Below, one piece after another: positions 1 to 11,267 of a stretch of DNA of 64,000 nt (position 1 is its first letter; each line of letters starts with the position of its first letter). A program made the translations under genes and the position numbers. The DNA comes from Siphonodentalium dalli (Eukaryota; Mollusca; Scaphopoda; Gadilida; Siphonodentaliidae): assembly GCA_032622095.1 (NCBI GenBank), contig CP136067.1:126947030-127011029 (forward strand), given 5' to 3'. The notes below the pieces were generated by a model, which saw nothing but the letters and a program-made list of their open reading frames with translations, had not been told where the DNA came from and searched no databases.

Positions 1-985
1 CATGTGCAACATAACAACTTCCAGATGAAATATAGTAACTGGTAGATGCATAATAGATAAACTGCAGGTGCAAGATAGCTAACTTGGATGTCAAATTACT
101 ACATTGTCGATGCAAGATAAATAACGTTCATCTGCAACATAATAAAGTTTATGGTACCAGTTAGCTAACTTGCAGCTGAAAGATAATAACATGCAAGCGC
201 AAGATAATAACATGCAAGTGCACGATAATAACTGACATGATTGTGCAAGTTAGCTAATTTGCATGTCCAAGATAAATAACTTGCAGCTGCATGGTATTAA
301 CTTGCAGGTACAGGATAGCTAACATGCAGCGGCAAAATAATAACGTACATGTGCAAGATAAAATAACATACAAATGCAAGATAGTAACTTGCAGGTGCAA
401 GATAGCTAACTTGCAGATGCAAAATAGATAACTTGCAGGTGCAAGATAGCTAACTTGCTTGCGCAAGATAACAAGTTGCACGTGCACGATAACAACTTGC
501 AGGTGCAAGATAGTTTACTTGCACTGCAAGTTAATAAATAGATATTCTTGGCACTGAATCTAAGTTGCAGCTGCAAGATAAATAACTTGCAGCTGCATGG
601 TAATAACTTGCAGGTGCAGGATAGCTAACATGCAGCGGCAAAATAATAACATACAGGTGCAATATAATGACATGCAAGTGCAAGATAGTAACTTACAGGT
701 GCAGGATAACTAGCATTGCAGCGACAAAATAATAATGTGCAGGTGCAAGATAATAACATGCAAGAGCACGATAGTAATTTGCAGTTGCAATATAGCTAAC
801 TTGCAGATGCAAGACAGATAACTTGCAGGTGCAAGATAGCTAACTTGAAGGCGCAAGATAACAAGTTGCACGTGCAAGATAGTTAACTTGCACTGCAAGA
901 TAATAAATAAAGATTATTGACACTGAAGCTAAGTTGCAGCTGCAAGTTAGCTAACTTGCATATGCAACATATGCAAGTTATTTAT
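1..985. repeat. Minisatellite with higher-order structure
   Basis: Tandem array of roughly 20-22 bp units built on the motif ACTTGCAGGTGCAAGATA, with TAGCTA or TAATAA spacers. Units differ by a few bases. A longer period is also visible: the stretch near 270-360 recurs almost unchanged near 577-664, so blocks of about 308 bp were duplicated after the short unit had diversified. The open frames on the minus strand here are by-products of the repeat, not genes. The array may continue beyond the left edge. Confidence 0.9.
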
Positions 986-1380
986 CTTGCCACCATACAA
1001 TTTCTTTATTTGTTAACGAAAAATTAGAATTCTGTATAAATTTTATGATTTTGTATAAAACATTTCAGAAAATGTTTTTCTTTTTCTTCAGGAATATGGT
1101 ATTTTATCGTCAATTTGAAAGGCAACTTCAATGTATTATACTCCAGCAAGCACGTATTTTGTTTTTAAATGTTATTTTTTACTCATGATGGGAAATGTCG
1201 GTAATATTGATTAACACATATTTCGCCATATATACTAATAATAGTACATGAAACCTCAACATATCACATTATGTATAAAGATTAAGCTGGATTGACAGCT
1301 AATCTCATTTTCGCTAGGAATTTATTGCCATCTGGTTATTTTGGACAAAGCAGCTGTGTTGTAAATACGTACAGTCTAAT
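986..1380. other. AT-rich unique stretch, no gene seen
   Basis: AT-rich sequence between the minisatellite and the next repeat. I see no convincing coding frame, RNA gene or repeat in it. Confidence 0.6.
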
Positions 1381-1435
1381 ATATTTTGGGACTTCTGTCT
1401 GTCTGTTGTCTTTTTATTAGCTATGGCCGGGAAAC

Positions 1436-2312
1436 TGCCGAACGGATTTCGACGAAATTTGATACCTATGGGTACTTTTGTCCGGGAAGTGTTTTGTACT
1501 GGTCAAATCGTGACCACCACATCACCTTGACCTTCAAAATAATTAATTCAAGTTCAAATTGGGTAAAACTGGCGGATTTCGACGAAATTTGATACCTAGT
1601 GTTGACCCCGACCTGACCTTGACCTTCAAAATGGTTTCAAGATCAAATATGGTCCAATTTCACATGCGACCGTGTCCTTGCTTGTTTCTGACAAAGAAAT
1701 CCCTAAATGGCCCGGACGAATAACTAAGACGAAGTCGGGCCCACTAGCTAGTATTATAACGAGTCAAAGCCGGACGTATATAGGCTATATCTGATGTTGT
1801 CACCAATTATAAACGTCATAAATCCATTTATTTGTTTTTTTTATAAGGGAAAGTAGGTCCATAATGAATTTCTAACTGGTCTACTCCGGCACTCTACAGG
1901 ATTCAATCATAAATAAACTAAATTCACCACAACTCAACATTATCTAAGTGTATCTCAAATATTTATTTTCCAACTGATGTGCTACAGCTAGGTATCAAAT
2001 TTCGTCGAAATCCGCCAGTTTGACCCGATTTGACATTGAATTGACCATTTTGAAGGTCAAGGTGAGATCGTGGTCACGATTTGACCCGTCCAAAACACTA
2101 ACCCGGACAAAAATACCCCTCGGTATAAAATTTCGTCGAAATCTGCCAGTTTTACCTGATTTGACATTGAATTGATCATTTTGAAGGTCAACGTCAGGTC
2201 AGGGTCACAATTTGACCCGTCAGTGATACTTTCCGGACCCCTAGGTAGCAAGTTTGGGCTCAATCGGTCGAGCCATTTTCGAGTCCATAAAGGACACACA
2301 CACATATATATC
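1436..2312. repeat. Inverted repeat pair of an interspersed element
   Basis: A segment around 1,436-1,600 with the motif GGATTTCGACGAAATTTGAT recurs inverted around 1,989-2,150 at roughly 85% identity by eye. Each arm holds two copies of the motif about 150 bp apart. The right part ends in a tail, GGCTCAATCGGTCGAGCC then TTTTCGAGTCCATAAAGGAC, followed by CA/TA repeats (2,249-2,312). That tail recurs at 2,632, in the 25.2-25.8 kb region and, more divergent, at 39,485. The repeated tail plus simple-sequence end suggests a retroelement or DNA-transposon terminus; I cannot name the family. Confidence 0.7.
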
Positions 2313-2389
2313 ATTTGTGGGTACCCGTTTTAAGGTCAAGGTCAATTCGGGCGAAAAAACTAACCCTATGAAAATCTCACCCGTTCCTG

Positions 2390-2739
2390 GAACCCCTAAG
2401 TACGAAATTGAGTACGAAATTTCGTCTCGAGACGGTCGATTGAATCGTATTTATACTCGTCGTGTATATAAACGCTCTTTATCAACGACACCGCTGATAC
2501 GAACGCTCATTTACTATCACGCGATTAAGAACACACTTCCAAGGACGGTGGCAGTTGTGAATGGTAAAGGAGTGGACGCACGGGCTCGCGAATGGTCCGA
2601 TGACATTTCTCGTGCTTTTTACCCTTACATAGCAAGTTTGGGCTCAATCGGTCGAGCCGTTTTCGAGTCTATAAAGGATATATATATATACACACACGGA
2701 AGTCTCATAATATTTAGTAGATATATACTATTTTCTTGA
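2390..2739 (+). CDS. Coding-like ORF between two repeat tails, unknown function
   Basis: An open frame spans 2,254-2,739. Its outer parts are translated repeat tail, but the middle (about 2,390-2,630) has higher GC and a protein-like composition rich in Arg, Glu and Tyr, including the stretches YEIEYEISSRDGRLNRIY and GKGVDARAREWSDDISRAFY. No ATG start gives a clean gene. It lies exactly between two copies of the same element tail (2,249-2,312 and 2,630-2,696). It may be a captured gene fragment, part of an unrecognised transposon protein, or chance. I do not recognise a domain. Confidence 0.25.
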
Positions 2740-4985
2740 ATAGAATGAAAACACATACTTATGAACAAAACAGAAGATACAGTCAGTTCCACGCGAATTC
2801 GGTAAATGGTGGAAGTTTCACGATGACGTTGTCGACTATCGTTGAAATTGACATGATGACATGTTATGATTGAAATGAACATCCTCCCCCAGCACGCCAA
2901 GTAATATAGGCATAATGGTTAGTTTCAGTTCTATGCACTCTCGACAACATATATAACTATTTATAATTACCTCACCAAACAAAAGTCTTATGCATATGAA
3001 TATTATTTGGTGGGAATCTATAAAGTGATTTTGACAAGAATTGTTTTAAACGCTACACGCAGAAACCCCTAAGTGATTGTTTTAGCTTTGGTTCGTTAAT
3101 TAAGCTTGCGTATGACCATATTATATATTACATGTATATATTTTATGTACATATCTTCTATATACAACAAAAAATATAACATTGTCGTACAAAACGACGT
3201 ATTTTATCGCACCGGGTTATATATGCGTAACCTTAAACAAAAAATTTGGTACAAACATAATCATGTTTGATCACGAGATCTTTCACTCGTATCTATCACT
3301 ACACCATACCGCATGATAGTTCAGATAAGTAAGCTATACACTGATATTGCGGAGTACTTAGACGAAATATGAAACATATTTATAAAGTACTCGTATTTTT
3401 GGCAGTATTGCTATTTAGTTAGCGAACGGGGATAATTTGAAGAGCAGAATAATGGGAACTATATCTTTGGCCGGGGGATGCGCGCAGTTATGCTGCGTTA
3501 AACATTCTTTACAATAATGTATTTGCTGTGGACAGTCGCTTGTGTTGACAACCCTCCCTCCCTCCCTGTTTTTGTTTTGTTTTGGGACATACGCGTTCGA
3601 TTGGCCTCTCCCCCTTTTAGCTTACATCTGTAAAGGCGGTTATTGTGCCTCAAAAAATTGTCACCCACTTGTTTGTATTGGTTACTACTACATTTATTGT
3701 ATCGGCTTCCTGTAAATAATTATGATTTTCTGAACAGGTAGCTATAAACGCATTCCAGTTGTTGTCTTTCACTGTAACCCTGTGGGATAAATATATATAA
3801 TATATACCCTTGTATTCTATGATCATGACATGGGCATCTGCAAAAATAATCCGTATATAGGGCCGCGGTAGGTGGGTGGCTCAGAGGGGCCGAAAAAATC
3901 GTGCTTGTAATTTTGTTTCAAAATGGGTTTTTTTCGAACAATTTACAAGTACTGACCATGTAATGTTGCTTATAAGCATGTTAGTACCATGATTGTTGGT
4001 ATAGGGCTATATAGGCAGTAAGCAGCTATAGTGACTCTTTAGCCTAAGATTTAGCAACATTCTGGATTTCACAGGATCCCGGCCCACTTCACAGAGCGTT
4101 CAGGAAACTTATGATCAACGGAAGAAATATTTAGTAACAAAATTAATATATTACCCAGTTGTGTTACCTGAATAAACGTAATAAAACAAAAAAACTGTAT
4201 CACATATTGGATACTGGGTGGTGAATACTCAATGATGACTAGATATCATTAACCTGGTTGTTGCGTAATATGAAATTGAAAAGGGTATCTCATCAATTTC
4301 TAATGTCTGAAATACTGTCTTGTTCTGGCATGTAATCAGATTCATTCCTTTGGTTATTTCTCATCTTGAATGATTGCAAGTAATATTAATTTGCAACAAT
4401 TATCCAAATAGAACTGAATTGGTTATGCTGAATGAACGTTACTGTTTACTGCTCAGACAATCCCAACTGAATGTGATACTGTTCTCATTGAATTTCCGAA
4501 CTTCAACTTGGAGCTTTACTGCTCAAAAATACTAAACTAAAGTACTAATTGTATACTGTTATCACTTACAAATAGATGAACTGAAATAATGTCATGCATT
4601 CAGATGCATTGAGAAATGACATTTTTCAATGTCTTCAACGTTCAAACTAAAAGAAAAATCAAGAATAAAATCTGACTGAGACTATACTGCAAACTCTAGT
4701 GCACAAATGTACACACGACGGACATTTATCATAAACCTACCGACACGCACCAGTATTTAAACTTTAAGTCGTGTCACTCATCACATACCAAACGGAATGT
4801 CCCTTATTCCCTCGCGCGGAGGCTTTGTACCATTGTGGATGGCATCACGCTGATAAATATCCGACTGGAGGAACCGAGGACATTCATACTACCACAAGAA
4901 TACCCGAGGAAACTAATAACCGATAATGGTATTTCTGAAGCCAAGAAAATTCCTCTCATAGAACTCCGCACAGACACAACTAAAG
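2740..4985. other. Intergenic, no gene seen
   Basis: AT-rich sequence without a convincing coding frame. Minor items are a CCCTCCCTCC run near 3,551 and short AT-rich repeats near 3,780. A short open frame at 4,835-5,032 runs into the hairpin element and is not considered a gene. Confidence 0.5.
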
Positions 4986-4989
4986 ATTA

Positions 4990-5475
4990 TATAAGGATTA
5001 ACTGTCATGTGGACTGTTTTATGGAGATGTAACCGTGAGGTAAGTGGTTATGACCACTTACCTCACACTTACATCTCCATAAAAACAGTCCACATGACAG
5101 TTAATCCTTATATTTATATACATTTAGCGAAAAGCCACTTCCGTAAATGTATTTAAATCGAAAAATGTATCGTGACAAAACCAGCCCAAAATATCACATA
5201 GCACTCTTGGCAAAAGTTAACAGGAACAATTTCATAACGAGACTCTTTATATTGAAACCTGATGATTTATTAAGTCAATCCTGCGCGAATTCAAATGCGC
5301 CCAAAACATTACGCGTTCTTCTTTACCAAATCAATGACGCGTCGATGTAATTATTGGGTTGCAGTTATGACATCTTACGCGTTCACCGAGAAATAATTGC
5401 AACTAGTCACGTGGGCGCCGACCAATCGGAATGCTGGATTTAGTGATAATCACACTTAGTATGTAAATATAATAG
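4990..5475 (+). mobile_element. Hairpin-ended non-autonomous element, copy 1
   Basis: It begins with a long hairpin (4,990-5,112): arms of about 60 bp starting TATAAGGATTAACTGTCATG, nearly perfect, with a 4-base loop. The 360-bp body that follows matches, in inverted orientation, the sequence at about 46,865-47,209, next to the same hairpin there. The shared body includes CGCGTAATGTTTTGGGCGC-like and GGGCGCCGACCAATC segments and ends near a CACTTAGT motif. The two copies define a repeat family with a terminal hairpin. No transposase is present and the class is unclear. Confidence 0.7.
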
Positions 5476-5760
5476 GTTGGTTTAAATATTCATCTTCATG
5501 ATGTACGACGATTATAATAAGGTGGTTTAATTATTCGCCAAATTGGGGTCGCCCGAGTCAGGGATTGGAAGGGAGGGAAACTTAAGTTGATAAACAGCTT
5601 GCAATTATTTGTGCCTGCCATTGATCCAGCTAGAGTCTGAATATGTCATACTGTTACTTGTAGACTTTAATTTCGATACTTATTACTAACAATGTTCAAT
5701 ATATATAAGCATATGGTACGAATTCGCGAACGTATTGTCTGCATGTGTATGCAGCCCTAA

Positions 5761-6140
5761 CCCTTTACCCAACAGAACGCCCTGTGCCAATGCATGCTCT
5801 TATATATGCGAGTCGACCATAGGTCGCCTCGCATATATAAGAGAATGCATTGGCTTAACACATTAAAAATTATAAAATTGTTAAAGAATGTAAGAAAAAA
5901 TGGTAAAAAAAGATTTTTTTAGGCCAATGCATTCTCTTATATATGCGAGGCGACCTATGGTCGACTCGCATATATAAGAGAATGCATTGGCACAGGGCAT
6001 AACTGTAACCATCACAATGTGGTCAAGGAGCCGGTTCCAATGATATCCATATTTGTATTGTTCTATTGAGACAGACCGAAGATATTTTAGGCTGTTGAAG
6101 CTTTATTTGACCGGTTTTGGCCGTTTTGTTGGGTAAAGGG
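5761..6140. mobile_element. piggyBac-like MITE (380 bp)
   Basis: Inverted termini CCCTTTACCCAACARAACG (5,761-5,779 and the reverse complement at 6,122-6,140). The right flank is TTAA (6,141-6,144) and the left flank is CTAA (5,757-5,760). TTAA target sites and CCC/CCY starts are typical of piggyBac elements. No coding capacity, so non-autonomous. It carries a second palindromic structure inside (5,779-5,998). Confidence 0.65.
5779..5998. repeat. Two 67-bp palindromes that are inverted copies of each other
   Basis: Unit 1 (5,787-5,853) and unit 2 (5,924-5,990) are each palindromes beginning CCAATGCATKCTCTTATATA, with arms of about 30 bp around a GTCGACC/GGTCGCC core. The reverse complement of unit 2 equals unit 1 at 66 of 67 positions by direct reading. 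The outer bases GCCCTGTG/CACAGGGC extend the inverted repeat. The spacer is about 70 bp of AT-rich DNA. The sequence could fold as one large hairpin or as two separate hairpins. Confidence 0.9.
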
Positions 6141-6533
6141 TTAACAATAAGTCCAGAGAGTCAGCTTCAACCTTGTCGCCACATATTCATAATCATCCAT
6201 ATCGATTGGCATGTGCCGCTTGTCATCGATCCAGTAGGAAGACGGCTTTTGATATTTAATTGCAAAACGTTGAATGAAGTACTCGACTCAAATGGCGTTT
6301 ACTATCCGAGACATTCCTCTTGTTCTGGGATATTGTAGATCATTTGTGTGAGTTTGGCGGCCTTTGTTGTCGCTGGATTGTCGTCAGAGATCAGAATTTG
6401 AGAGGGGACCCAACTTAGCCTGTGGTTAATCAAACAACGTTCTATTGAAATTATCTTTCTATGGGAAAGTTCATACGGCTTATCGAAGCTCCGGGTGTCT
6501 ACCTAGATACTGGCTTTTTGTGGAATAGACTTA

Positions 6534-6679
6534 AGGAATAATCTCCGTTTCCTAATGTAATTACGTAGTCTAAAGGTACATTCCGAATCACAAGCCTATA
6601 AATCGCGATTTATATGAGTTTGTTATTCGGCATATGCCTTTTGACTGTGTAATTACGTTTGGAAACCGAGATTATTCCT
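6534..6679. mobile_element. 146-bp palindromic MITE flanked by TA
   Basis: The whole element is an imperfect palindrome: TAAGGAATAATCTCSGTTTCC at one end and its complement at the other, centred on AAATCGCGATTT near 6,605. Arms are about 74 bp at roughly 80% identity. A TA dinucleotide flanks both ends (6,532-6,533 and 6,680-6,681), as in Tc1/mariner-type insertions. No coding frame. Confidence 0.6.
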
Positions 6680-6681
6680 TA

Positions 6682-9600
6682 TAGTTATGCCATTTGTTGT
6701 TAAATATTGATTTTTAAAACAAGTTTTGCCATATGCAAGACGGTTGAAACAGGGAACTATATTTTGTCATATAATAGGTCGAAAGATACTTACTGTCCGA
6801 ATATGAACTGTGGCGACACGGGCCGAATGCCACCCGCCGCGTGTCCGTCCGAATAATATCGATCAATCGATCGAGTTTGGTTTCCCCGAAGCGTATTTCA
6901 AGTACGGAACAGAAAACATGGCCGAAAATGCATCAGTAAATCAATAAACGTTCTGTCAGGAGTTAAGCAGCAATTTCAGTGTTTTCTTGCCATAAGAAGG
7001 ACTCAACACCATGCATGCTTGCACACTGTATCACCCCGTCCTCAAGATTTCTCAATGATCGATTTAATAGGATAGACAACATTAGACGTATATATAGTCA
7101 AATTATCTCTAAATTGGTATGTAATAATTAGTTATTATTGCCAAGATCAAATACTACTTTTTCTGAATTTGTATCTCAAAAAGGCTGCCAATTACAACCT
7201 ATTACAAAATTCCTTTGCTTTGACCTCGATTCAGTCCGATGCACGGGTATGTGTCAGGTCGTCATAATATTAGGAATATGGCCCAATGTTTGACATTGAA
7301 ACATAAGGCCCAATTATTCCAGCAAATTGTTATTTATATTAACATTTTTTTATCTTATCCAAACTAGATTCATTTTTAATGCGGGCAAGGCCGGGCAACC
7401 CTCAGGTAAGATATGTGTACACACCATTATGTGTCGGCTGCTTGCATTTCGGTTATACGTTAATAATTATGTACTGATTCGTGCATATATTTATTGCAGC
7501 GCTTAAAGCAGGAACGAGCCACAATAACTAATTCCAGCTCATATTAACTTCCAATGTAACGGCGGTCATTAGAGAGAGGGAAAAAAGAAAAAACGGCATA
7601 ATATAATATTAAACTAGGCTGATTTTTGTCATTTTACCCCATTCCCAGGCGGATTTCGAATATTACTTCTGAATCCAATATTTCATATGAATACGTAATA
7701 CAAATATATTCATATGGGACAAGTCGACCAGGATGTTTTTATAATGTCCAGGTTGTTATATTGCGCTAAAGGTAACTAAAAAATCCAAAATGATACTCCC
7801 AAGGCCCAGTTTTGTTCAACATTGTTCCAAGCCCGCATATCTTCACATCACATTCATACTATTTATGTACAGGAAGAAGCGTCGCTGCATCGACAATATG
7901 CAGTGGTTTGGGCAAAAGGATATACATTTCTCTATATTTTGGTTTTATGGCGACGAGTGTTCGCACCAGATTTCCAAACTTAAAAAATTCATTATCTTTA
8001 AAACGTAAAAAAGTCACTTTTGACATGTTGGAACTCAGGTCGCGTGATGTTAGTCGGTTATCCAGGTCTAACTATTTACCACTTTAGCGAATTATATCAA
8101 TAGTGTTTTTTTATTTTCTTCTCTCAAATGTTCAAGAAAATCGATTCACTAGTATAACTCCTCATACTGGCGACAATTTGCTGGTAAATAATTGAATAAT
8201 TATGTCAATGGATTATAGCATTGAACATAGTTATAAAAACCCGTGTCGTTCTCAATATGTGCGCGATATGGTGGAACTAATACATCCATATATATATGTC
8301 AAACTCGCGGATCAATATATCACTAACACCGGATATGGTTTGCAGTAAATGCCCATAGTACTTATAGAGTTATGTGTAGTTTTCATGTGTATTAGAGTCT
8401 GATCAGTTGGACTGAGTATCTCGTCCGGAATATGAATCAATAACATTTTCGAATCATGTATACACACCTATTATGAAGGGATTAATTAAATTAACTGAAC
8501 ATCCATCTTGGCAGTCAAATGTATTCATTCAAATAGGCGTTGAATGATGATGTATATATAAGACCTTGGTCACACGAACTGGTATTGAGTCCTTATCAGT
8601 GCTAATTCACCTAGCAAAGCAATCAAAATACGAAATATATAATCCGCATCTTTGACATCCCAAGTCCGGTTTGGTGACATCTTATTGCAGCATATACCAG
8701 CTGCTTTGACACACGAAATTATGGTGGGTACCCACAATTGATCGCGGATAGATTTTTTTTTGCGAACTGTTGTGGTGGAATATTTTAAGGTTACACGAGC
8801 ATATATTTGCTTCTATTGATACCCGCAGGTAGTGGCGGATAATAATGCCTCAAACGAGCTACCTAACGACCTATCTTAATGGCCTTACGTGTGTTGGTAT
8901 CGCCTCATCTGCGGTCGGTATATACTATAGTGCCCAATACTTTGACTGATAAGCTCTGTTTCCAAGATTACAAGGCACTTCCGTCCAAAGCTGCATATCG
9001 GTTAAGTAATCATTCTACACAAAGTTCCGATATAAGCAGTGTTAAAGTGCATATTACATGTTATCTCTATAGTCGTGCCAAAATAATTCACACTCGGGAC
9101 TGTGCTATACGGATTTTCGTTCGTTCATCAATATATTATAATTGCTGCTCAGTACATTTTTTAGCCGCACATACTTGCGTGGAGTGTTATGATCTCTTGA
9201 AGTTTTACCTGCGAAATGTGACGCTATCAATTTAAATTTGAACAAAAGAAGTCTAATTTCATTTAGTTGTACATGTCTACTGATATATTCGACACTAAAC
9301 CAAGACTGCGATATATTTGTGAACACACTTGAAGGTTGTTTTTTGTTTCTTTTTAAACGGACATGGTTCGATCGCGCTATCTTCCAAATGATGTCTACAT
9401 AATTTGGAAGGAGATATAAGATAGGTTGACAAATACACGAGATATTGATATTCCGATTAATACTATGCTCTGAAAATTATTGTCCATGTACCAATATAGA
9501 GTTGGCACGGTATCGGTGTCGGCTCAGAAACGGGAAGCAAAGAGTAGACAGCTATTAGGTCGTCAACGAGGCCAGCCATTAAAACATAACACAAAGAAGT

Positions 9601-10625
9601 AATTGTCCGGTGGACGGCGGTGTGACGATAATCGGTACTAGCATCAACATAAGTCAGCTTCGCGATGTCCATGGTCACCTCCATTTTCCAGCTGTTTGCC
9701 TTTGTTCACACAGAAGTGAACCAAACGCTCTGTACGTATATCATATCAATGATAGACTAACACGGAACGCTCGTTTCTGTTTTTTTTTGTTTGGGACCCA
9801 TACATCATGTTAAAAGTTATGTCTTGAATGATTCCAATGCGTGCTATGCGTCTTTCAGTGACAGATAATGCACATTAAAATTTGTATCGACCAAATTTCG
9901 ATATCGGCAAAAATTCAAAAGCGAATATTATTATGTATATTTCTGCAAAAAATGCATGGCACATTTGCGACTGTATGAACTTACCCCGAAACATAAATTT
10001 TCTTACTGCATTTACTGCTATTTTAAATGCTATAATTAAAAACAATACATATTCTTCCTTGAACTAGGTAATACATGGGATACGGTACAGCATACAACGG
10101 GTAAAGGCCGAAACGTTTTGTGTACCTATGGTTAGTATAACTCTTAGAGAGCGACTTCCAACTAATGAAGATCCTATTTTTTTTAATTGATAATTTTGAC
10201 TTTCTGTATAAAATTTCTAGTTTTACTTCTTTGGTCTTTAAATTTCAAAAGTTAAAGTTATACATTTTAACTTTAAATTTATTAAAGTTTATATTACTAT
10301 TATATTATTTTTTTTGTAAATCTCCATTTGGTCTCTATGCTCCACATTTCTCTTCAAAATTCATGTAAAAATCTCTGGTACCTTGCTCTCCGAATCTAAA
10401 TTATGCCAAGAACACGATGAATTAAGTATCTTCTCGCAATTTGGATCCTGATCATATTACACACCCCTTCTTGTAGACACCCTTTTCTTGTTCTTGACAT
10501 CCATACAGTTTTGCACCAACATTATGTGGGTAAACATGTATGCCGAATTTGGTTTAAACCGTTTTTTCTTTTTAACTAAAACATTATGTTGCCGACACTG
10601 ACTGTCGGGTTTCCGGATCAGACGC
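6682..10625. other. Intergenic, no supported gene
   Basis: About 4 kb upstream of the lectin gene. Open frames up to 118 codons exist (for example 8,879-9,235) but have no recognisable domain, biased composition or splice support. The part near 10,160-10,350 is strongly AT-rich. Confidence 0.5.
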
Positions 10626-10829
10626 CCACTTACCTATTATGGTTACACATAAACAGCATCATTGAGTGAAACAGCAAACATGGTGGAGGTTCACAAATCA
10701 ATCATAGTAGAATGTTGAGTGCAGTAACGATCGGTCGTGCCCACACAATATCAGGCCGACACTGACAACGAGAGTAAAATTCGTCATCTGCGATCGAATC
10801 ATCTCTGCTTTAGAATCCGCCCCTTCCGT
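10626..10829 (+). repeat. Left arm of inverted repeat around the first lectin exon
   Basis: About 200 bp here matches the reverse complement of 12,478-12,680 at roughly 88-90% by eye, for example CATCATTGAGTGAAAC, GTAACGATCGGTC and TTTAGAATCCGCCCCTTC. The arms enclose the start codon, the PAN exon and a LINE fragment. The pair may be the termini of an old transposon or an inverted duplication. Confidence 0.85.
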
Positions 10830-11005
10830 GTCGTTGCTATGCTGTGGTATTGTTATATGTCTATCGTTGTATCAACGTAACACATGGATACTTACCACGC
10901 GATTTGAAACAAGGAACCATAAATGTTCTAGTCAGTGATGGTATGTTGTGTATTTGAATTGATGGTGCGTGGTGTTTCTGAGAAGTCCTTCTAACTTGAG
11001 CCAGT

Positions 11006-11267
11006 ATGGCGGAACGAGTGATCTACCTGTATGTGCTTCTTCTGTTCTATGCTATATGTGTTAACGCGGACAACAGTGGTATTAAGGAAACTAGGTTTTT
11101 GAAAATGGACAATTTTACAGCTGCCAGCCAGTCAGTGGTCCCAGCCAGATCGAATCTCGAATGTGCTGCATTCTGCTCGATGGATGCCAGTTGTTTGTCC
11201 TATAAGTTTGAAAATGGTAACTGCCGGAGTTCTACACAAGGAGGGAATGTCTATAAAAGAGTAGGCG
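11006..11267 (+). CDS. Exon 1: signal peptide and PAN/apple-like module
   Basis: ATG in good context (GCCAGTATGGCG). The first 21 residues form a signal peptide: charged start, hydrophobic YLYVLLLFYAICV core, probable cut after VNA. The remainder contains the pattern N-L-E-C-AAF-C-x5-C-LSYKF-x4-C, as in PAN/apple modules (SxxECxxxCxxxxxCxxFxF). The frame ends at the strong donor G|GTAAGT (11,268), phase 1. If the donor is ignored the frame stops 7 codons later. No clear TATA box is visible directly upstream. Confidence 0.75.

Noticed and set aside
1-985. Regularly spaced repeats that could suggest a CRISPR array
   Set aside because: There are no unique spacers; the repeats are contiguous and degenerate, and the DNA is eukaryotic.
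3580-3620. GCGTTCGATTGG, reminiscent of a tRNA B box
   Set aside because: No acceptor stem, A box or cloverleaf can be formed around it.
8879-9235. 118-codon frame upstream of the lectin gene
   Set aside because: No recognisable domain, no splice context, and the residue pattern is like random AT-rich DNA.
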